Assembly: GCA_910574805.1 (NCBI GenBank)
Contig: CAJTCV010000006.1
Coordinates: 62,001 to 126,000 of the forward strand
DNA length: 64,000 nt
Direction: 5' to 3'
Origin: Lachnospiraceae bacterium
GTDB lineage: Bacteria > Bacillota > Clostridia > Lachnospirales > Lachnospiraceae
A program made the translations under genes and the position numbers. Every line of letters starts with the position of its first letter. The first letter of the stretch is position 1. Under the pieces are notes generated by a model. The model was not told where the DNA came from and did no database searches. It was given only the letters and a program-made list of their open reading frames with translations. This document shows positions 56,144 to 64,000 of the stretch, in pieces.

Positions 56144-58315
56144 TTGAACCGGACGGATTTCGTTCTGGACGGCTGGGGAAGGATCCTGGAGATCCATACG
56201 ACGGAAGGCGGCGTGGAACACTACGCCTACGACTGCGCCGGCAACATTACCGGCGCTACGGACGCGAACGGAAACACCATTACTTACCGCTACAACAGCT
56301 TCGGGCAGGTATGTGAGATCCGGGATCCGGAAGGGCACAGCGAATACTTCTACTGCGACGAAGAGGGCCGTCAGGAGATGCACGTCGACCGCAGCGGAAA
56401 TACGGAACACACCCATTACAACATGGACGGCAGCCTGTACTACCGCCGGTGCGAAGACCGGAACGGAAAGCATCCGGTGGTCAGTCAGTACTGGTACCGC
56501 CCGGACGGAAGGCTCCGGGAAGCCGCCGGAGGCGGGATCACCTACCAGTACGCCTATACGGAAAACGGCCTGCTGAAAAGCAAATCCGCAGACAGAATCC
56601 TCCTTCTGGAATACGCCTACGACCGCAACCGCAACCTGTCCGGCCTGACCGACCGCACAGGGAGGACGGTCCGCTATGCCCATGACGCTCTGGACAGACT
56701 GACACAGGTAACGGAAGGACCGGAGCATGTGCTGGCCTCGTACCACTACCACAAAGGCGGACCCCTTCAGACGCTGCGTTACGGAGACGGCCTGCAGACA
56801 GAGTATCACTATCAGGAAGACGGAAGCCCCGCCGGCCTTGTGACCATGACGGCGCAGGGAAACGTGCTGCTGAACCTCCGTTACGCCTACGACGGGAACG
56901 GGAACTGTACGGAAAAAAGCGGAGAACCGTATCAGAACACCTATACCTATGACCGGATGAACCGCCTGACCGGATCCATACAGGATGGGAAAGGAGTGAG
57001 GTATACCTACGATCCGGCAGGAAACCGGCTGAAAAAAGAGACCGGGCAGGAGACGGAAACTTACCGTTACAACGCAAAGAATCAGCTGACCGAACGTCAT
57101 ACCCGGGAAGGAGTCATCCGGTACCGCTACGATCCGCAGGGCAATCTTCTGGAAGAGCAGGGCGAGACCCGCAGGAAACAGTATGCCTACGATGTGGTCG
57201 GACGGCAGATCAGCATCGCCGTATCCGAATCGTCGGATGGAGGAGACAGAGCGGAAACGACAGACGCAGCAGAAGGAACAAACCCGGCGGAAGCCTCAGG
57301 CGGTGCCGGAGTTGCATGGAAGCAGCGTTTTGTCCAGTTCAACCGCTATGACGGAGAAAATCTGCGTTACGAGACGGAAGAAAATGGGAAAGTCATCCGC
57401 TTTCTCTTCGACCAGGGCGAGCTGGCGGAGGAAAGCATTGAAGACTCTCAGATCCGTTATATAAGAGGATACGATCCGCTGCTCCTGATACATCGGGACG
57501 GAGAAGAGCAGAGCCGTTTTTCCTTTGTTCAGGACGAGGCGGGAAGCACCCTGTTCTTGCTGGATGAGGCGCACGAGATCCGGAAGTCGTACCGCTATGA
57601 CGCTTTCGGAAGCATCCTGCAGGAGGCAGGAGATGTATCCAATCACCTGACTTATACAGGGCAGATATATGACGGAGTCGCCGGACAGTACTATCTCCGG
57701 GCAAGGTTCTACAACCCTGTGATCGGAAGGTTTCTGCAGGAGGATACATACCGCGGAGACGGGCTGAACCTGTACGCATACTGTGCGAATAACCCGGTGA
57801 TGTATTATGATCCGAGCGGGTATGCGCGGCTGTGTCCGGGTGGGAAAACTAATCCTGAAAGTAAACAAACTGCTACAGAAAAAAGGAATTCGATGGGGAC
57901 GGTAGAAGGCACTGGTACGAAGACTAATAGGATGATGTATGGTAGTGAAAAAAATGCTGGGGTAATTCCGGCAGAAATAGCTGATAGATTAAGGGGAAAA
58001 ACATATAATAATTTTGATGAATTCAGGAAAGCTTTTTGGAAAGAAGTAGCTGAATCATCATATGCAAACGAGTTTATATTTAATAATGATAAATTAAATT
58101 TATATAGAATGCGAAATGGTGGAGCTCCATTGGTTATGGATTCGCAGGTGTTAGATGGAAGCTTAACATATCAATTACATCATGTTACGCCAATTAATCA
58201 AGGAGGAATGGTATATGATATAGGAAATATTGTGATTGTTACACCACGTTATCATGCAGAAATGTTATTGCCAAGTTATCATGGATATAATGGCTTTAAT
58301 AAATTTTTTAAGTAA
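56144..58315 (+). pseudogene. displaced Rhs fragment with colicin-type HNH tip
   Basis: An uninterrupted frame of 723 codons with only a TTG start and no ribosome site. It begins in mid-repeat and corresponds to 51920 onward of the full-length VgrG-Rhs gene. The linker before the last repeats carries an extra ~30 residues (ETTDAAEGTNPAEASGG). After DPSGYARL the tip contains EIADRLRGKTYNNFDEFRKAFWKEVA and the HNH motif YQLHHVTPINQGGMVYDIGNIVIVTPRYHAE, typical of colicin/pyocin DNases. It is most likely a silent donor for recombination into the intact carrier. Confidence 0.85.
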
Positions 58316-58341
58316 AACAAGAAAGGAAGACACATAGGGAT

Positions 58342-58545
58342 ATGTTAAGTAGAGATGAAGTTTATGCTTATGTAGAAAAAATAAGAATGGGTTTGGGAAG
58401 TGATGATGAAGTAGAGAAGTGGATAGGAGAAATATCTGCATCTGTACCAAATAGAAATATAATTGGAACAATTATGTCGGGTAGTGGTATTACAACAGAA
58501 GAGGTAGTTAATAAGTTATATGAGGCTAATATAATATATCTTTAG
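58342..58545 (+). CDS. colicin-immunity-like protein 1
   Basis: 67 residues, acidic. Helical pattern SRDEVYAYVEKIRMG.GSDDEVEKWIGEISASVPN..I..TIM...ITTEEVVNKLY resembles the four-helix colicin/pyocin DNase immunity family, fitting the HNH DNase tip it follows. A related protein is encoded at 60287. Confidence 0.65.
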   Translation: MLSRDEVYAYVEKIRMGLGSDDEVEKWIGEISASVPNRNIIGTIMSGSGITTEEVVNKLYEANIIYL

Positions 58546-58621
58546 AATCTTCAGATTCAATTTATGGTATAAACTTATCAAAACTGTTTGCGGAATATTT
58601 TAATCAAGAGGCAGGCTAAAA

Positions 58622-58735
58622 TGGAAAGGTTCTACAGTTAATCCAGATGTGATAAAGTACATTATGTCTGTTGGTAATGATACTATTGAGGAAATAATGG
58701 AAAAACTTTACAACTATAAACCTATTTTGTTGTAA
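58622..58735 (+). pseudogene. colicin-immunity-like fragment
   Basis: The last ~37 codons of a third immunity gene: NPDVIKYIMSVGNDTIEEIMEKLYNYKPILL then stop. The ending matches that of the product at 60287 (ALSYKPILL). The 5' part is missing; a short open piece upstream (DSIYGINLSKLFAEYFNQEAG) may be unrelated debris. Confidence 0.7.
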
Positions 58736-58737
58736 TC

Positions 58738-58783
58738 ATTCTCTTACGGAAAGCGTCAGGTTGAAGGATTACCTGTATAAGGG
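58738..58783 (+). repeat. hairpin-forming intercassette repeat, copy 2
   Basis: Diverged copy of 54649-54694 (CATTCTCTTACGG, then GTCAGG, TGAAGGAT, ACCTG). The outer stem is weaker here because the 3' arm reads TATAAGGG. It lies directly before the next Rhs fragment. Confidence 0.65.
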
Positions 58784-58808
58784 GGTTATTGTAGTTCTGG
58801 TTTCTCAA

Positions 58809-60285
58809 TATTATCACAAAGGAGGCCCCCTTCAGAAGCTGAGTTATGGAAACGGCCTGCAGACGGAGTATCACTATCAGGAAGACGGAAGTCCCGCAGG
58901 TCTTGTGACCATGACGGCACAGGGAAAGGTGCTGCTGAATCTTCGCTACGCTTATGATGGGAACGGGAACTGCACGGAAAAAAGCGGAGAACCGTATCGG
59001 AACACCTACACCTATGACCGGATGAACCGTCTGACCAGATCCATACAGGACGGGAAAGGAGTGAGGTATGCCTACGATCCGGCAGGAAACCGGCTGAAAA
59101 AAGAAACCGGGCAGGAGACGGAAACTTATCATTACAATGCGAAAAATCAGCTGAATGAACGTCATACCCGGGAAGGAGTTATCCGGTACCGCTACGATCT
59201 GCAGGGCAATCTCCTGGAAGAGCAGGGAGAGACCCGCAGGAAACAGTATGCCTACGATGCGGCCGGACGGCAGATCAGCGTTGCCGTATCCGAATCGGCG
59301 GGTGGAGGAGACGGAGCGGGAAGCTTTGTCCAGCTCAACCGCTATGACGGAGAAAATCTGCGTTATGAGACGGAAGAAAACGGGAAAGTCATCCGCTTTC
59401 TCTTCGACCGGGGCGAACTGGCGGAGGAAAGACGGGAAGATGCTCAGATCCGTTACATAAGAGGATACGATCCGCTGCTCCTGATACAGGACGGAGAAGA
59501 GCAGAGCCGTTTTTCCTTTGTTCAGGACGAGACGGGAAGCACTCTGTTCCTGCTGGATGAGGCGCATGAGATCCGGAAGTCGTACTGCTATGACACTTTC
59601 GGAATCATCCTGCAGGAAACAGGAGATGTACCTAATCGCCTGACTTATACAGGGCAGATGTATGATGGGACCGCCGGACAGTATTATCTGCGGGCAAGGT
59701 TTTACAACCCTGTGATCGGAAGGTTTCTGCAGGAAGATGTGTATCGCGGGGACGGGCTGAACCTGTACGCATACTGTGCGAATAACCCGGTGATGTATTA
59801 TGATCCGAGCGGGTATGCGCAGTTGTGTCCGGGCGGGAAAACGAATCCTAGTGCGAATACAGAAAATGAAATTGATCCAAGAGAGTTACCAGGAAGAGTT
59901 ACAGGAAGTGAATATACTCATGATGTTGAAAAGATGATGAGAGGGCAATATCGGTATAATTCCTAAAGAAATTGCTGATAAATTACAGGGAAAACAATTT
60001 GATAATTTTAAGAAATTTAGGGAAGCTTTTTGGATGGAAATGGCAGATTCTAAATATGCCAGCGAGTTTTCTGCATCAAATGTTTCAAGAATGAAAAAGG
60101 GGCGGGCACCTAAAGTTGTTTTAGGACAAAGCTATGGAGGTCTATCCAGTTATATTTTGCACCACATGAATCCAATTTATAATGGTGGTGGTGTATATGA
60201 TTTGAATAATATAATAATAGTTACACCGTTAATGCATCAAAGTATTTTAGATCCTAAATTTCATTTTAATATTGGGAGAAATTGA
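58809..60285 (+). pseudogene. displaced Rhs fragment with frameshifted HNH tip
   Basis: Rhs homology begins in mid-repeat (YYHKGGPLQKL) directly after the hairpin repeat. It runs to DPSGYAQL, then into an AT-rich tip. The frame ends early at 59966; removing one G of the GGG at 59940-59942 would give NIGIIPKEIADKLQGKQFDNFKKFREAFWMEMA and the HNH motif YILHHMNPIYNGGGVYDLNNIIIVTPLMHQ. The tip is a close relative of the one at 56144-58315. No N-terminal carrier or ribosome site, so a silent cassette. Confidence 0.82.
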
Positions 60286-60286
60286 G

Positions 60287-60487
60287 ATGTCAAAAGAAGA
60301 TTTAATTATATTAGTGGAAAAAATAATGAAGTGTGACGGTACGGAAGAAGAAATTGATGAGATGATTAAATTATTAGAGAAGAATGTACCAGATCCAGGA
60401 GTTAGTGATTTGATTTTTTGGGGAGAAGAAAGAACTCCGCAGGAAATAGTGGAGATTGCATTAAGCTATAAGCCAATACTACTATAA
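60287..60487 (+). CDS. colicin-immunity-like protein 2
   Basis: 66 residues from the ATG at 60287 with GGGAGAAA upstream. Acidic and helical (EDLIILVEKIMKCDGTEEEIDEMIKLLEKNVPDPGVSDLIFW...TPQEIVEIALSYKPILL), resembling colicin DNase immunity proteins. Pairs with the frameshifted HNH tip before it. The following 60488-60685 is AT-rich with only scattered ACCGATAT/ATATCGGT inverted pieces. Confidence 0.65.
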   Translation: MSKEDLIILVEKIMKCDGTEEEIDEMIKLLEKNVPDPGVSDLIFWGEERTPQEIVEIALSYKPILL

Positions 60488-60685
60488 AAATAGTATATTG
60501 GACACAATCATTTATTATTTTACCGATATGCCAACGAAAATTAAAAGAATATCCGAAAGTTATGTATATCGATAATATCGGTATGACATCAATGTTGTAA
60601 AGCCCTATATTTTCGGGGAAAATGCAATTCATATCGGTAAAAGTCTGTATGATTGTGATTAGATTTTTAAAATTTGAAAAAATAT

Positions 60686-61895
60686 GGATCCTGGAGATCC
60701 ATACGCCGGAAGGAGGCGTGGAACACTACGCCTACGACTGCGCCGGCAACATCACCGGCACTACGGATGCGAACGGAAACACCATTACTTACCGCTACAA
60801 CAGCTTCGGACAGGCATGCGAGATCCGGGATTCGGAAGGACACAGCGAGTACTTCTGCTGCGACGAAGAAGGCCGTCAGGAGATGCACATCGACCGCAAC
60901 GGGAACACGGAGCATACCCGGTTACAACATGGACGGCAGCCTGTACGATACGGCCGACAGGCAGGTCAGCGTTGCTGTATTCGAATCGACGGGTGGAGGG
61001 GACGGAGCAGAAGGAATAAACCGGGCGGAAGTCTCAGGCGGCACCAGAGATGTATGGAAGCAGCGTTTTGTCCAGCTCAACCGCTATGACGGAGAAAATC
61101 TGCGTTATGAGACGGAAGAAAGCGGGAAAGTCATCCGCTTTCTCTTCGACCGGGGCGAACTGGCGGAGGAAAGACGGGAAGATGCTCAGATCCGTTACAT
61201 AAGAGGATACGATCCGCTGCTCCTGATACAGGACGAAGAAGAGCAGAGCCGTTTTTCCTTTGTTCAGGACGAGACGGGAAGCACTCTGTTCCTGCTGGAT
61301 GAGGCGCATGAGATCCGGAAGTCGTACTGCTATGACACTTTCGGAATCATCCTGCAGGAAACAGGAGATGTACCTAATCGCCTGACTTATACAGGGCAGA
61401 TGTATGATGGGACCGCCGGACAGTATTATCTGCGGGCAAGGTTTTACAACCCTGTGATCGGAAGGTTTCTGCAGGAAGATGTGTATCGCGGGGATGGGCT
61501 GAACCTGTACGCATACTGTGCGAATAACCCGGTGATGTATTATGATCCGAGCGGGTATGCGCGGCTGTGTGTGAATGGAAAAACATCTGCACAGTGCGAA
61601 GAGTATGCAGATGTTCAATATCATAAACGGATTGCTGCAACGCCAAAAGAGAATTCTTCTTTGGGCAGATGGACTTGCGAGAGCCGGATATACACAGGCG
61701 GAAATTAGTATAAAAGAAGGAAGGCCTTATAAATGGCATGAATGTAATGACATGAAAGCAATGCAGCTGATCCCAAGTGAAATTAATAAATATTTTGGAC
61801 ATATGGGAGGCGTAGGTGAAATTAATTTATATTTTGAGCTATTTAGTTCAAAACCAACATGGGGATTTCGTAACTGGAAAAAATGGAAGCTGTAA
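60686..61895 (+). pseudogene. mosaic Rhs fragment with out-of-frame nuclease-like tip
   Basis: Three breaks are visible. An extra G at about 60920 (CCCGG for CCCG) shifts the frame. At 60946-60950 the sequence jumps from CAGCCTGTAC to GATACGGCCGAC, deleting roughly 1 kb found between these points in the full-length gene. At about 61660-61690 the tip changes frame, from NSSLGRWTCES to ILLWADGLARAGYTQAEI...YKWHECNDMKAMQLIPSEINKYFGHMGG. The second tip piece shares the W-H...M-x-L-x-P...H-x-GG layout of the WHH tip. A non-functional recombination product. Confidence 0.8.
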
Positions 61896-61912
61896 TATTG
61901 AGGAGAAAGAAA

Positions 61913-62434
61913 ATGATAAAAGATTTGCATGAAAATGAATTTGGATGTATGGAGGGTATATTTTATTCGGATATTTTAGGTTATGATGTAAAAGTAATGT
62001 ATAAAAAAAATATTTCACAGGAGTATGTGGAAAAAAATATTCAATATTTAAATAATTTAAAAGGAGAATTTTTGGAAAGCATGTGTACCGCTGTGAAAAG
62101 GTATTACGAAAGTTATAAAATTATGTATCCGGATTTATGCGAGGATCTTCCGGAAGATATTTTAGATGATTTTGAAAAAGATCCAGAATCTATTTTGCAA
62201 TACATAGATATTGGAGTATGCCATTTTGATGAATGCGACAAAAAAGATGAAGATGTTCCAGTTATAAACATAGGGGGGGACTGTGCATGGTCAGGCGATG
62301 AAGGAATAACGATTGCAGCTAAAGATAATCACCTGGTATACGTCGGACCATGGGAAAAACTCAATGTGTGGATTAACGGAATGGACAGCGGAGCAAACAG
62401 AATGTTTAATTATGCGATACCAAAAGATGTGTGA
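61913..62434 (+). CDS. putative immunity protein
   Basis: 173 residues from the ATG at 61913 with TTGAGGAGAAAG upstream; an earlier in-frame ATG (61883) lies inside the previous tip. Acidic, with a C-terminal CAWSGDEGITIAAKDNHLVYVGPWEKLN segment of the sort seen in DUF2004/DUF6985-like immunity proteins; that link is weak. Position after a nuclease-like tip supports immunity. Confidence 0.5.
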   Translation: MIKDLHENEFGCMEGIFYSDILGYDVKVMYKKNISQEYVEKNIQYLNNLKGEFLESMCTAVKRYYESYKIMYPDLCEDLPEDILDDFEKDPESILQYIDIGVCHFDECDKKDEDVPVINIGGDCAWSGDEGITIAAKDNHLVYVGPWEKLNVWINGMDSGANRMFNYAIPKDV

Positions 62435-62455
62435 TATATAAAGTATATATAATAA

Positions 62456-63286
62456 CTCCTGCGTGGAAGACGCATCAGAAGAACAGACCGTCTACAAATA
62501 CGATATTCTCGGACGAAGGACCGCTGTCCGGACGGATATGGGAACTGCGGAAATACGTTATAACCGTCAGAACTATCCAACCTGCGTAAGAGACGGAAAC
62601 GGAATCGAACAGTACAGAACTTGCGATAAGATGGGAAACCTCACCGCCCTGTTCCCTCCTGCGCAGGGAACGGACGGTCCCTGCTGGATGTACCGGTACG
62701 ATTTCTTCGACCGGCTGATTGAGACCAGAGACCCCATGGGAAACATCTGGAAAAAAGAAATGATTCTTCCAGGAAAATACTTGGGCAGCCGGGTGTGGTA
62801 GATGGCGGAAGTTCGAAAAAATCAGGGGAAAATATGTTTGAGGAAATGGGGTTGCCAAGAGGTACAAAAAGAGGCAGATACCAAGCTCAACATATAATAC
62901 CTGTTGAGGCGATGGATCATCCAGTTATTAAAAAAACAGGAATGGATCTTGATGATGCAAGTAATGGCATATTTTTAAGAGTGCGTGATGATGGAGTGAG
63001 TACGATGACCAGACATAGAGGGGACCATTCACCATATAATCGTGCTGTTCTAAAAAAATTAGATCAGATGGATTTATCATTAAGTGTACCAGAACTGGAA
63101 GCAGAGGTATATAAATTACAACAAGCATCAAGGAGCATGTTGGAAAATGGAGTACCAATATATCCAATAGATAATGAACCCCGAATACGCAGATTAAAAA
63201 ATGCGAGTAATAAGATTTTTGGAGTAAAAAGAGGTATACGTACAGAGAATTTGATTGAAAGGTGGCTGAATAGATATGGTGGATAA
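62456..63286 (+). pseudogene. Rhs core fragment joined out of frame to an AHH-like nuclease tip
   Basis: 62456-62770 matches an interior part of the Rhs shell (about 50230-50545 of the full-length gene) and ends abruptly. The tip begins in another frame near 62765 (DSSRKILGQPGVVDGGSSKKSGENMFEEMG). It contains YQAQHIIPVEAMDHPVIKKTGMDLDDASNGIFL...HRGDHSPYNRAV, the AHH nuclease layout with the usual AHH replaced by AQH. The missing Rhs end and the frame change make it a silent tip. Confidence 0.75.
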
Positions 63287-63785
63287 CAGTACTGCTGTGC
63301 AACAGATGCGCGATTCTGTAAAAAATATGAATCTTTTTAGAAGTATTGATGGTGGAACGTATGATTTTAAAATTATTCATGATTTTGAACAGGCAAATTT
63401 TTATGCCTTTGAAATGATGGATTTTGAAGGTGAAATGGAAGGAATGACATGGACAGATATAAGAGAGCGTCAGTCCAGTAAGGTATTGGGATTATTGTAT
63501 AAAGAGCCTGATTATAAAAGATATTTTAAAGAAATATTGGATATGGCGGTTCCAGAAGCTGATGAGATAACTTATAGTGAAGAAGCTTTATCTATAGAGG
63601 ATGAAATTTACGAGGATTTATGTCTGTGCATACGCTGTAGAAGAATTTGCGGCTATCGAAATATTTTTTTTGAGGGAATGCTCAAAATCTATGAACTGGG
63701 CGGGTGGCCGTGTGGCTGGGAAGGAAAACTTACAGAAGGCAGATTCATAGCGTATTTCCCATTGGATGAAGACGCAGAAGAGTAA
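63276..63785 (+). CDS. putative immunity protein for the AHH-like tip
   Basis: 169 residues, acidic, overlapping the tip by 11 nt, which indicates tight coupling. Contains CLCIRCRRICGYRNIFFEGMLKIYELGGWPCGWEG; no family recognised. Nothing further is seen in 63786-63968. Confidence 0.5.
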   Translation: MVDNSTAVQQMRDSVKNMNLFRSIDGGTYDFKIIHDFEQANFYAFEMMDFEGEMEGMTWTDIRERQSSKVLGLLYKEPDYKRYFKEILDMAVPEADEITYSEEALSIEDEIYEDLCLCIRCRRICGYRNIFFEGMLKIYELGGWPCGWEGKLTEGRFIAYFPLDEDAEE

Positions 63786-63968
63786 AGATTCTGTTGCTCA
63801 GAGTATAATTCCTGTTGATTTTGCTACAGGGAATATTGTTAGCTTTTGTCATTGTTCAAGTTTTGGAGAGATGGTGTTTTTGGTGGATTGATATGACATA
63901 AAAAGATATAAAACAGGATAACGGACAGGAAAGCTGTTATCTCTGTAACTGCCGTGACCAGAACGACA

Positions 63969-64000
63969 GACGGAAGGCTCCGGGAAGCCGCCGGAGGAGG
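63969..64000 (+). pseudogene. start of another Rhs fragment at the window edge
   Basis: The last 32 bp (GACGGAAGGCTCCGGG...) match the shell segment DGRLREAAGG at 52276 and 56503, so the cassette library continues beyond the window. Confidence 0.8.

Noticed and set aside
58761-58808. ATG-less N-terminal extension of the Rhs fragment at 58809
   Set aside because: This part translates the hairpin repeat; the homology and therefore the Rhs piece begin after it.
60522-60640. Inverted ACCGATAT / ATATCGGT pieces as a regulatory element
   Set aside because: Short, AT-rich and spaced about 45 bp apart in a degraded intercassette region; chance occurrence is plausible.

Overview
The window looks like the chromosome of a gut-type Clostridia bacterium, most likely a Lachnospiraceae member. 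The basis is strong GGAGG ribosome sites, moderate GC, a BlaI/M56 pair, and a mobile element with three large serine recombinases of the kind common in that family. This placement is inference.

Region A (1-3140) holds an AcrVA2-like gene and a divergent BlaI / M56 metallopeptidase / small secreted protein operon. Region B (3333-31322) opens with a near-perfect promoter and encodes what I read as a type VI-like contractile injection machine in a Gram-positive. It has a membrane vWA protein, a sheath-sized protein (possible TssB-TssC fusion) and two tube-like paralogs. An attenuator hairpin follows, then a J-domain protein, two FHA proteins, two PP2C-type phosphatases (one with TPRs), two baseplate-like proteins, an Hsp70-like ATPase and a baseplate/fibre-like protein. 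The distal part is the payload section: VgrG spikes, a DUF4280 PAAR-like protein, an Eag/DcrB-like chaperone candidate, small adaptors, and VgrG proteins ending in a glycine-rich hydrophobic segment plus an exchangeable toxin tip. Two near-identical VgrG carriers hold different JAMM-like tips, and a third, damaged copy holds another. Each tip is followed by an AT-rich putative immunity gene.

Region C (about 31323-40636) is a mobile element: sigma-70 region 4-like gene behind an SD-sequestering hairpin, a structured non-coding stretch, a DinG/XPD-like helicase, a DUF6870-like small protein, three large serine recombinases, and repeats at the right end. It abuts the last 37 codons of a second copy of a baseplate-like gene.

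Region D (40637-64000) is a second, 5'-truncated machine locus. It repeats the module baseplate protein, fibre-like protein, chaperone candidate, VgrG, pentapeptide adaptor, Imm11-like adaptor, DUF4280 (with an in-frame amber codon) and a roughly 2460-codon VgrG-Rhs toxin (with a 1-nt frameshift). After it comes a tandem library of displaced Rhs fragments, toxin tips (several HNH-type nucleases, one AHH-like) and immunity genes (SUKH-like, colicin-immunity-like and unknown). The library runs past the window edge.

As a whole the locus resembles a T6SS-like weapon with two VgrG/effector loading platforms. It has a J-protein/Hsp70-like pair and an FHA/PP2C module, but no recognisable ClpV, TssJ/L/M or Ser/Thr kinase in view. 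Its effector tips vary by recombination into conserved carriers. Family assignments for sheath, tube and baseplate rest on reading the translated sequence only and would need profile and structure searches.
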